From JBAYHA01 sp041666425 (GTDB lineage Bacteria; Patescibacteriota; Patescibacteriia; UBA11705; JABHMO01): DNA of 7,247 bases. Location: contig JBAYHA010000041.1 of assembly GCA_041666425.1 (NCBI GenBank), positions 1-7,247 of the forward strand, given 5' to 3'. The notes under the pieces were generated by a model. The model did not search any database, was not told where the DNA came from, and saw only the letters and a program-made list of their open reading frames with translations. Of the stretch, positions 1 to 5,597 are shown one piece after another; the first letter of the stretch is position 1, and the number at the start of each line of letters is the position of its first letter. Both the position numbers and the translations under genes were made by a program.

Positions 1-96
1 CAAAAGGCTATAGATAAAGTTTGTTTACTAATTAATAATCGTCCACGAAAAAGACTTGGTTATCTTACCCCAAAAGAAGTGTTTAATGCTATTTAA
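1..96 (+). CDS. IS30-family transposase, C-terminal end (5' part outside window)
   Basis: The first 96 bases are open from base 1 and end in TAA at 94-96, giving 31 residues. They contain NNRPRKRLGY followed by TPKEVFNA, the characteristic C-terminal signature of IS30-family DDE transposases (usually of the form LNNRPRK.LGY.TP.E.F). The catalytic DDE residues lie upstream and cannot be seen, so I cannot say whether the element is intact. IS30 transposases cut and join the ends of their own element. The gene points toward, and stops about 60 bases before, the 3' end of the convergent minus-strand gene ending at 157. Family assignment is strong although only the tail is present. Confidence 0.85.
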   Translation, partial: QKAIDKVCLLINNRPRKRLGYLTPKEVFNAI

Positions 97-124
97 AATT
101 AAGCTTTGGATTAGAATTTAAGAA
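1..124 (+). mobile_element. right end of an IS30-family insertion sequence (partial)
   Basis: The transposase stop at 96 is followed by an AT-rich stretch, 103-123, reading gctttggattagaatttaa and onward. This resembles the terminal inverted repeats that close IS30-family elements shortly after the transposase stop. The left end is outside the window, so the matching repeat, the exact boundary and any target duplication cannot be confirmed. The end coordinate is an estimate. Confidence 0.4.
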
Positions 125-156
125 ATCCCACCACACGAGATGAGATTTAAATTAAA

Positions 157-172
157 TTATCGAATCCGATAA
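157..172 (-). terminator. possible weak terminator hairpin at the end of the minus-strand operon
   Basis: TTATCG (157-162) and CGATAA (167-172) form a perfect 6-bp stem with a 4-base loop. On the minus strand the hairpin is followed by an AT-rich run (TTTAATTTAAAT) rather than a clean T tract. It includes the stop codon of the gene ending at 157, which is a common place for a terminator. The stem is short and GC-poor, so the call is weak. Confidence 0.3.
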
Positions 173-816
173 TAAGAACAATGCGACCAACAATAGACAA
201 AAACCATTCTTTGTCCATCTTTGGTAATAATAATCGGCATTCCCTGACAAAGACGCAATATTTTACAGAATCGTTCCGCATGAAAACTTTGATCCAATTG
301 CGAACCATTCAAAAGTTCATCTACAACTTTTTGATCTTGCTGTTGCAAAAAAACATCCTTCTGCAAATCACCAAAAGAAATTCGCCACCAATTATCGAAT
401 AAATCGTGTTGCAAATTATTTAGTTGATAAGCAAAATTTATATTCTCATCCAAAAATTCAAGCAACTGCTGGCGATAATTCCAAAGACGATTGTCAAAAT
501 CTATAACTGCTCCTTTTCTCCGAAACAAAAACTCTCTTCTCCTTTCACTTTCCGTTTGAACAAAACAAATTTCTTTGGAAAATTCTTCCGCCTGATGTTC
601 AGTCAAATCGATTTTGCCATCAATAATTTTTCCGCTATTCACCATTACCGCTTTTTCAAAGCCAATCAACAAAATCTTTTTAAAAGCATTGTCTCGTTGC
701 ATCAGCAACATATTTAATTCGTTTTCTGCTTTTTCTTTCTCAACCAACCAACTCTGTTTATCTTCAATCGCACTGATAACCCCTTCCACCAATTGCCGTA
801 AATATTCCGCGCTCAT
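157..816 (-). CDS. hypothetical protein, helical N-terminal region, Cys-containing C terminus (219 aa)
   Basis: I do not recognise this protein and assign no function. The ATG at 816-814 is preceded by AGGAGGA at 827-821 with a 4-base gap, a near-ideal ribosome site, which fixes the start. Residues about 1-125 are rich in Glu, Lys, Gln and Leu and look helical or coiled-coil (for example LVEKEKAENELNMLLMQ, residues 24-40). The last 40 residues are different: a hydrophobic strand-like segment MPIIITKDGQRMVFVYCWSH ending in SYYRIR, with C184, C190, C209 and C213 possibly clustering. There is no signal peptide or membrane helix. It starts 15 bases after the stop of the upstream minus-strand gene, with its ribosome site in that gap, so the two are almost certainly one transcript. 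The C-terminal pattern resembles that of the upstream partner. It lies next to an IS30 end, so it may be accessory DNA. Confidence 0.75.
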   Translation of the reverse strand: MSAEYLRQLVEGVISAIEDKQSWLVEKEKAENELNMLLMQRDNAFKKILLIGFEKAVMVNSGKIIDGKIDLTEHQAEEFSKEICFVQTESERRREFLFRRKGAVIDFDNRLWNYRQQLLEFLDENINFAYQLNNLQHDLFDNWWRISFGDLQKDVFLQQQDQKVVDELLNGSQLDQSFHAERFCKILRLCQGMPIIITKDGQRMVFVYCWSHCSYYRIR

Positions 817-831
817 TATTTCCTCCTATTA

Positions 832-1308
832 TTAAGGGATTTCCACAAAACGGTTAACTACCGGATAACAAAGATGCTGGCAGAAAAAAATTCTATCTCT
901 AATTTTTACCACAAAAGGCGTTTCGTCACCAAAATAAAATTTTCCATAAATAGCACCAATCAGCTTTTCCGTTGGTTGGTTCCCTTTCAAGAATACATTT
1001 TCTTCATAACTCGGAAAAATAAGAGTATTTGGGAAAAAAGTTGTTCGAAATTGCCAAAACTCTCCACTCCTAGCCCCAAAAACAATCTTATTTCCCGTTT
1101 CAAAGATTTTTAATAATAAATCTCTCATATAAGAATAATAAACAAAATTCTCCTGTTTTAGCTCTTTTAATTTTTCTGAATTATTCGAGGCAAAAAGCCG
1201 TTTAATTATCATTGCTTTGAAAGTTGCCATTTGTCGTTCAAAAATTTCCATTTCCTCTTTTGCTTTATTATAATCACGAACACAATCAGTCCAAGTTTTC
1301 TCTCCCAT
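832..1308 (-). CDS. hypothetical protein, first gene of the minus-strand pair (158 aa)
   Basis: Unrecognised protein. The frame can be extended to a TTG at 1323, but that codon overlaps the ribosome site GGAGG. The ATG at 1308-1306, 8 bases after GGAGG, is the credible start, giving MGEKTWTDC at the N terminus. Residues about 5-70 are charged and probably helical (RDYNKAKEEMEIFERQM is typical). The rest is rich in Phe, Tyr and Gly and looks like a small beta-rich domain. It ends with PFVVKIRDRIFFCQHLC (131-147) and then a short hydrophobic tail. The motif R, hydrophobic, x, F, then C-x3-C also occurs at the end of the next gene (R203, F206, C209, C213), so the two may be distant paralogues. 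No signal peptide or membrane segment is seen. A candidate promoter lies at 1383-1411. Confidence 0.75.
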   Translation of the reverse strand: MGEKTWTDCVRDYNKAKEEMEIFERQMATFKAMIIKRLFASNNSEKLKELKQENFVYYSYMRDLLLKIFETGNKIVFGARSGEFWQFRTTFFPNTLIFPSYEENVFLKGNQPTEKLIGAIYGKFYFGDETPFVVKIRDRIFFCQHLCYPVVNRFVEIP

Positions 1309-1382
1309 TATTATTTCCTCCAAATAAAATTACAAACACCGGAAACTTATCTAAATTTTCAACGAACTTCACTGGAATTTGC

Positions 1383-1411
1383 ATCTTACAATAAAATAAT
1401 AGAAAGGTCAA
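1383..1411 (-). promoter_or_regulatory. candidate sigma70-type promoter for the minus-strand operon
   Basis: On the minus strand TTGACC (1411-1406, 5 of 6 to consensus) and TAAGAT (1388-1383, 4 of 6) are separated by 17 bases. Transcription would start near 1376, leaving a leader of about 70 bases before the ATG at 1308. Its -35 box is 3 bases from the -35 box of the oppositely directed topA candidate promoter. Confidence 0.4.
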
Positions 1412-1414
1412 TAT

Positions 1415-1443
1415 TTGACAAAACATTAGTTCTTTGTCATATT
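1415..1443 (+). promoter_or_regulatory. candidate sigma70-type promoter for topA
   Basis: A perfect TTGACA (1415-1420) is followed after 17 bases by CATATT (1438-1443, 4 of 6). Transcription would start near 1450, just before the inverted repeat at 1462-1548, which would then lie in the topA leader. The 7-bp dyad TGACAAA (1416-1422) / TTTGTCA (1433-1439) overlaps the -35 box and the edge of the -10 box, a plausible operator position. Confidence 0.45.
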
Positions 1444-1461
1444 GGGTCCTGTTTAACCAAC

Positions 1462-1548
1462 TACGAAACTACGAAAAGCTACGAAACTACGAATAATACA
1501 AACAAAACGTAAATATTTCGTAGTTTCGAAGCTTTTCGTAGTTTCGTA
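1462..1548. repeat. long inverted repeat of CTACGAAA units upstream of topA
   Basis: Arms 1462-1493 and 1517-1548 are 32 bases each and pair at 31 of 32 positions, around a 23-base AT-rich spacer. Each arm is built from four copies of an octamer close to CTACGAAA; in the left arm they begin at 1461, 1469, 1479 and 1487. The structure ends 18 bases before the topA ATG. No T tract follows on either strand, so it is not a standard terminator. It could be a REP-like or miniature mobile element, a multi-site operator, or a leader hairpin or cruciform affecting topA. Confidence 0.9.
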
Positions 1549-1566
1549 ACCTCAATCATTATCAAT

Positions 1567-3765
1567 ATGAAAAAACTCGTCATCGTCGAGTCGCCAACCA
1601 AGGCTCGAACAATTACCAAATTTTTACCAAAAGACTATATCGTAGAATCATCCTACGGTCATGTTCGCGATTTACCGGAACGAGAACTTGGCGTTGATGT
1701 CAAAAACAATTTTGAACCAAAATATGTTATCGGCGAACGTGCCGAAAAACAAGTGGCGAAATTAAAAAGTTTGGCCAAAAATGCCAGCGAAATCCTGTTC
1801 GCCACCGACGAAGACCGCGAAGGTGAAGCCATTTCTTGGCATTTACGAACAATTTTGAATCCAAAAAAATTCTCCCGAATCACTTTTCACGAAATCACTC
1901 CCCACGCGATTGAAGAATCGTTAAAACATCCGCGTGATATTGATCTACAAATGGTTGACGCGCAACAAGCGCGCCGAGTTCTTGATCGTCTCGTCGGTTA
2001 TGAACTTTCTCCATTTCTTTGGCGCAAAGTGGCCAAAGGATTATCCGCCGGACGCGTGCAATCAGTCGCTGTCCGTTTAATTGTCGAGCGCGAACGCGAA
2101 ATCGAAAATTTTAAACCCCAAGAATATTGGACCATTGAAGGAATTTTTACCAACAATCATGGTGAAATTACAGCCAATCTACACGCCAAAAATGGAAAAA
2201 CTTTAAAAAAATTAGCTATAAAAAACGAGGCTGAAGCAAAAAAACTTCTGGAAGAAATCAAAAGTAAAAATTTTTCCATTACCAAAATAGAACAAAAAGA
2301 AGTCAAGAAAAAAGCGCCCGAACCATTCAAAACTTCAACCTTGCAACAAACCGCCAACAATCGACTGAACATGTCGGCAAAACAAATCATGAAATTCGCT
2401 CAAGAATTATACGAAGGTATCAAAATCGGCGCTCGTGGCAACGTCGGTCTCATCACTTACATGCGAACCGATTCGTTAAATTTATCCGAACAATTTTTAT
2501 CTTCGTGCCATGATTATATTGAAAAAAATTTCGGAGATAAATATTCACTCAAAGTCGCCAAAAAATTCAAGACCAAAGACAAAAGCGCCCAAGAAGCGCA
2601 CGAAGCGATTCGTCCAACACACGTTGAATATTCTCCGGAATCGATAAAACAATATTTGTCACCAGAACAGTTCAAACTTTATGATTTGATTTGGCGTCGC
2701 ACCGTGGCCGGACAAATGAGCGAAGCTGTTATCGCCACGACAACCATTGACATCAGTTCAGAAAAAAACGAACTGACTTTTCGCGCCAATGGCCAAACAA
2801 TCAAATTTGACGGATTTTTAAAAGTTTACCCAAGCGCTACCAAAGAAAATATTTTGCCGGAATTCAAAGAAAAAGAACCTGTTGAACTAAAACAATTAAA
2901 CGAAAAAAAACACGAAACCGAACCACCGGCCAGATATACCGAAGCTTCACTCATCAAAATAATGGAAGAGTACGGCATCGGCCGTCCATCAACTTATGCG
3001 CCGACAATTGCCACAATTATTGATCGCAAATATATTGAAAAGGAAGAAAAAAAATTAAAACCAACGGAAATCGGAAAAATCGTCAACGATCTACTGGTGG
3101 AACATTTTTTTCAAATTGTTGATTACAAATTCACGGCCGAAATGGAAAACTCTCTTGACCAAATCGCCGAAGGAAAAAAGAAATGGCAACCGGTGATTGA
3201 AGCTTTTTATACTCCTTTCAAAAAAAATCTAAAAATCAAAGAAAAAGAACTGGACAAAAAAAAGATGGAAGAAAAAACTGACGAACTTTGTGAAAAATGT
3301 GGCAGTGAAATGGTTATCAAAACCGGTCGCTACGGCAGATTTGTCGCTTGTTCCAATTATCCCAAATGCAAACATACGCACCCCATGCCGGGAGAAATCG
3401 CCAAAGCGACCGAAGAATTAAAATTGAGTGATGAAAAATGTCCTGACTGCGGAGCTCCCTTGGCTTTTCGCCGAGGACGATTCGGACCTTTTCTCGGCTG
3501 TTCCAAATATCCGGATTGCAAATTTATCAAAAAAGAAAAAATAGAAACCGGCGTCAAATGCCCGCAATGTCACGAAGGCGATATCATTGGACGCAAAGGT
3601 CGTCGTGGATCATTCTTTTATGCGTGTAACGGCTACCCAAAATGCAAATTCATTCTTTCTGACAAACCAACCGGCGCCAAATGTTCAATCTGTGAATCAC
3701 TAATGGTCGAAAAAGACAGCAAAATTTTTTGCAGTAATAAAGAATGCAAAAGCCAGAGTTCATAA
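1567..3765 (+). CDS. topA: DNA topoisomerase I (type IA), omega protein
   Basis: Relaxes negatively supercoiled DNA by cutting one strand and passing the other through the break; acts on the chromosome in the cytoplasm. The Toprim domain opens the protein (VIVESPTKA with E8; DEDREGE with the metal-binding D81, D83 and E85). The nucleophile is Y298 in GLITYMRTDS, with M299 and R300 as in E. coli Y319-M320-R321. The core domains run to about residue 560. Four cysteine modules follow: three canonical zinc ribbons starting at C575, C625 and C665 (CxxC, then a GR.G.F strand, then C..YP.C), and a shorter fourth with C706, C709, C722 and C727 that lacks the GR.G.F segment. At 732 residues the length is normal for non-proteobacterial enzymes. 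The start is fixed by the conserved MKKLVIVESP. No Shine-Dalgarno sequence precedes it. A terminator follows at 3822-3845. Confidence 0.98.
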   Translation: MKKLVIVESPTKARTITKFLPKDYIVESSYGHVRDLPERELGVDVKNNFEPKYVIGERAEKQVAKLKSLAKNASEILFATDEDREGEAISWHLRTILNPKKFSRITFHEITPHAIEESLKHPRDIDLQMVDAQQARRVLDRLVGYELSPFLWRKVAKGLSAGRVQSVAVRLIVEREREIENFKPQEYWTIEGIFTNNHGEITANLHAKNGKTLKKLAIKNEAEAKKLLEEIKSKNFSITKIEQKEVKKKAPEPFKTSTLQQTANNRLNMSAKQIMKFAQELYEGIKIGARGNVGLITYMRTDSLNLSEQFLSSCHDYIEKNFGDKYSLKVAKKFKTKDKSAQEAHEAIRPTHVEYSPESIKQYLSPEQFKLYDLIWRRTVAGQMSEAVIATTTIDISSEKNELTFRANGQTIKFDGFLKVYPSATKENILPEFKEKEPVELKQLNEKKHETEPPARYTEASLIKIMEEYGIGRPSTYAPTIATIIDRKYIEKEEKKLKPTEIGKIVNDLLVEHFFQIVDYKFTAEMENSLDQIAEGKKKWQPVIEAFYTPFKKNLKIKEKELDKKKMEEKTDELCEKCGSEMVIKTGRYGRFVACSNYPKCKHTHPMPGEIAKATEELKLSDEKCPDCGAPLAFRRGRFGPFLGCSKYPDCKFIKKEKIETGVKCPQCHEGDIIGRKGRRGSFFYACNGYPKCKFILSDKPTGAKCSICESLMVEKDSKIFCSNKECKSQSS

Positions 3766-3821
3766 AACAATAATGAAGTAAAAACACATATAATTTAAAC
3801 ACGGACTAATTATTCGTATAG

Positions 3822-3845
3822 AAAGGCGCGGAATGCGCCTTTTTG
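3822..3845 (+). terminator. rho-independent terminator after topA
   Basis: AAAGGCGC (3822-3829) pairs perfectly with GCGCCTTT (3835-3842) around a 5-base loop GGAAT. The descending arm runs into TTTTT (3840-3844). The GC-rich core with a T tract is a textbook intrinsic terminator. It sits 56 bases after the topA stop and separates topA from the RSH genes. Confidence 0.88.
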
Positions 3846-3866
3846 TGTTAATTTTAACATTTCAAC

Positions 3867-3895
3867 TTTACAAACTTATGTGCCCATGCTTAAAT
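3867..3895 (+). promoter_or_regulatory. candidate promoter for the first RSH gene, possibly leaderless
   Basis: TTTACA (3867-3872, 5 of 6) and TTAAAT (3890-3895, 4 of 6) are 17 bases apart, downstream of the terminator. Initiation about 7 bases past the -10 box would fall near 3902, almost on the ATG at 3904, implying a leaderless message. The region is AT-rich, so chance matches are easy. Confidence 0.3.
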
Positions 3896-3903
3896 ATAAG
3901 TAT

Positions 3904-5556
3904 ATGGACATCAAAAATCTGTGCCAAATTATTGGAGAAAAACAACCATTAGTCAAAACAGATCTTTTGACTAAAACTGCTGATTTTTTCAAAAAAAACT
4001 CGGCTAAATATAACTTTTTCGAAAAAAAAGAAATTGCCCGTGCCGGATACGAAAGAGCGCTAAAAGCGGCCAACGAAAGCGCTCGATTGGAATTCATCTG
4101 CGCTTCACTCCTTGGTGGATTGACAAAAAAGGATAGAACTCTTTTGCCAAAAATAAAAAATGAATTAAACGAAGAAATTTTTGTATTATTGAACTGCTAT
4201 TTTTTCGTCTATGACAAAATGTATGAACAACATGAAAATTTATTGGAACACTCTTATCGAACGGCGTTAAAATTGGCGAGCATCAAAATCGGCATTCCGG
4301 CCATTTGTGCGGCCATGCTTCATGAAGTGGTTCACTATATGCCGGAAACAAAAGAAGAAATCAAAAAAAATTTCGGCGAAGAAACAGCCAAACTGGTTTT
4401 TAATTTCCAAAAAATCCGCGCACTAAAAGTCGCGGAAAATGACAAATATATTCAACATTTGCGCGAAATGGTTGTGGCCATGGCCGAAGATCTGCGCGTG
4501 ATCATGATCAAAATGTGCTCCAATATTGATCGATTAAAAAATGCCGATTTATTAACCGAAGAAAAAAAGAAAAATGTGGCCATCGAGTCAAAAGAAATTC
4601 TAGCGCCATTGGCTGATCTTATGGGCATTTGGCAACTGCGCTGGCAATTGGAAGATTATTCTTTCAAAATTCTCGAGCCGGAAGAATACGAAAAAATTTC
4701 TCGCCGTTTTGATGTTGACGAAAGACACAATCGCGACAAATACATCATCAAAACAAAAAAAATGATCGAAAAAATCGCCAAAGAAAAAGCTATCCCTTGC
4801 CACATCGAAGGCCGTTTCAAACATTTTTACAGTATTTATCGCAAGATGAAAGACCACAGCAAATCTTTTGACGATATTTGCGATGTCTTTGCTTTGCGCA
4901 TCGTAGTCAATTCGGTTGATGAATGCTACCGCATGCTTGGATTGATTCACCATCTTTGGAAACCAAAAATGCGTCGAATCAAAGATTACATCTCCGCACC
5001 AAAAAAAAACGGCTATCAATCATTGCACACAACCGTTTTTGGATTGAACGGAAGATCAACTGAATTCCAAATAAGAACCAAAGAAATGGACGAAGAAGCC
5101 AACTCCGGTATCAGCGCGCATTGGTATTACAAAAACACAAAAAAAGAAACCGCACCATGGATCCAAAATTTGATAATCAAGCAAGAACAATACAAAGACA
5201 ATGAAGAATTCTTATCAAAATTTTCCAGCGAAATTTTGTCGCAAAGAATTTACGTCTATACGCCAAAAGGCGATATTTTGGCTTTGCCAACAGGTTCAAC
5301 ACCGATTGATTTTGCTTACCATATCCATACCGAACTTGGACACAAATGCGCCGGAGCCATTATCAACGATATTCCCGTTTCTCTGGATTATCATCTAAAC
5401 ACCAACGATATCATCAAAATAATCGCTGACCGATCGCAAATCGGTCCCAATCCTGAATGGTTAAAATTCGTCAAAACCAACGGCGCAAAAAAACACATTG
5501 AAAACTTTTTCAACCAAAACGACAAAAATAAAATGGATAATATTAGACATATTTGA
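3904..5556 (+). CDS. relA: RelA/SpoT-family (p)ppGpp synthetase with degenerate hydrolase domain (550 aa)
   Basis: Predicted to make (p)ppGpp from ATP and GDP/GTP in the stringent response. Synthetase residues are present: G303-R304-F-K306-H307, D327, the R358-I-K360-D361 motif, NGYQSLHTTV, and E387 in EFQIRT. The HD hydrolase region is damaged: H116 is kept, but the HD pair is H140-E141, the catalytic ED pair is H144-Y145, and the last metal Asp is S206 in a gap-free alignment (or D209 if three residues were inserted). Hydrolysis is therefore unlikely. A TGS domain spans about 447-510 (GHKC at 479-482) and the protein ends soon after, without helical, zinc-finger or ACT regions. Residues 1-95 look like an extra, decayed half HD domain. 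The ATG at 3904 is preferred over GTG 3880 and ATG 3886 because it aligns with the start of the neighbouring paralogue. There is no Shine-Dalgarno sequence. Confidence 0.92.
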   Translation: MDIKNLCQIIGEKQPLVKTDLLTKTADFFKKNSAKYNFFEKKEIARAGYERALKAANESARLEFICASLLGGLTKKDRTLLPKIKNELNEEIFVLLNCYFFVYDKMYEQHENLLEHSYRTALKLASIKIGIPAICAAMLHEVVHYMPETKEEIKKNFGEETAKLVFNFQKIRALKVAENDKYIQHLREMVVAMAEDLRVIMIKMCSNIDRLKNADLLTEEKKKNVAIESKEILAPLADLMGIWQLRWQLEDYSFKILEPEEYEKISRRFDVDERHNRDKYIIKTKKMIEKIAKEKAIPCHIEGRFKHFYSIYRKMKDHSKSFDDICDVFALRIVVNSVDECYRMLGLIHHLWKPKMRRIKDYISAPKKNGYQSLHTTVFGLNGRSTEFQIRTKEMDEEANSGISAHWYYKNTKKETAPWIQNLIIKQEQYKDNEEFLSKFSSEILSQRIYVYTPKGDILALPTGSTPIDFAYHIHTELGHKCAGAIINDIPVSLDYHLNTNDIIKIIADRSQIGPNPEWLKFVKTNGAKKHIENFFNQNDKNKMDNIRHI

Positions 5557-5562
5557 TATAAT
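5534..5562 (+). promoter_or_regulatory. extended -10 promoter for the second RSH gene
   Basis: TATAAT at 5557-5562 is a perfect -10 box, with TGn (5554-5556) directly before it, making a full extended -10 element. TGGATA (5534-5539, 4 of 6 to the -35 consensus) lies 17 bases upstream. The TG is part of the stop codon TGA of the first RSH gene. Transcription would start near 5569, about 29 bases before the ATG at 5598. This is the best-looking promoter in the window. Confidence 0.55.
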
Positions 5563-5597
5563 AAAATCACCAAACATTCCAAATCAAAAATGAACAG

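Noticed and set aside
181..1113. Several plus-strand open frames of 73-97 codons over the minus-strand gene pair
   Set aside because: The minus-strand frames are longer, have strong ribosome sites and tight operon spacing; the plus-strand frames have neither.
1309..1323. TTG start five codons upstream of the first minus-strand gene's ATG
   Set aside because: The TTG overlaps GGAGG, which is correctly spaced from the ATG at 1308.
1462..1548. Intrinsic terminator formed by the long inverted repeat
   Set aside because: Neither strand has a T tract after the stem, and it lies upstream of the topA start rather than after a gene.
1461..1549. CRISPR array made of CTACGAAA repeats
   Set aside because: Units are 8-10 bases, directly adjacent and arranged as an inverted repeat, with no unique spacers of CRISPR length.
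3789..3794. Perfect TATAAT between topA and its terminator
   Set aside because: There is no -35 match at 17 bases (AACAAT), no extended -10, and a transcript would run straight into the terminator.
3880..3903. GTG (3880) or ATG (3886) as start of the first RSH gene
   Set aside because: Alignment with the second RSH protein begins at the ATG at 3904, and the upstream codons overlap the candidate promoter.
4600..5019. 139-codon minus-strand open frame inside the first RSH gene
   Set aside because: It lies antisense to the conserved synthetase region, has no ribosome site and no recognisable motifs; it is a by-product of the coding strand's composition.
5554..5556. UGA recoded as an amino acid, as in some CPR lineages
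   Set aside because: The TGA ends the first RSH protein just after the expected end of TGS homology, and no in-frame TGA occurs in any conserved gene here.
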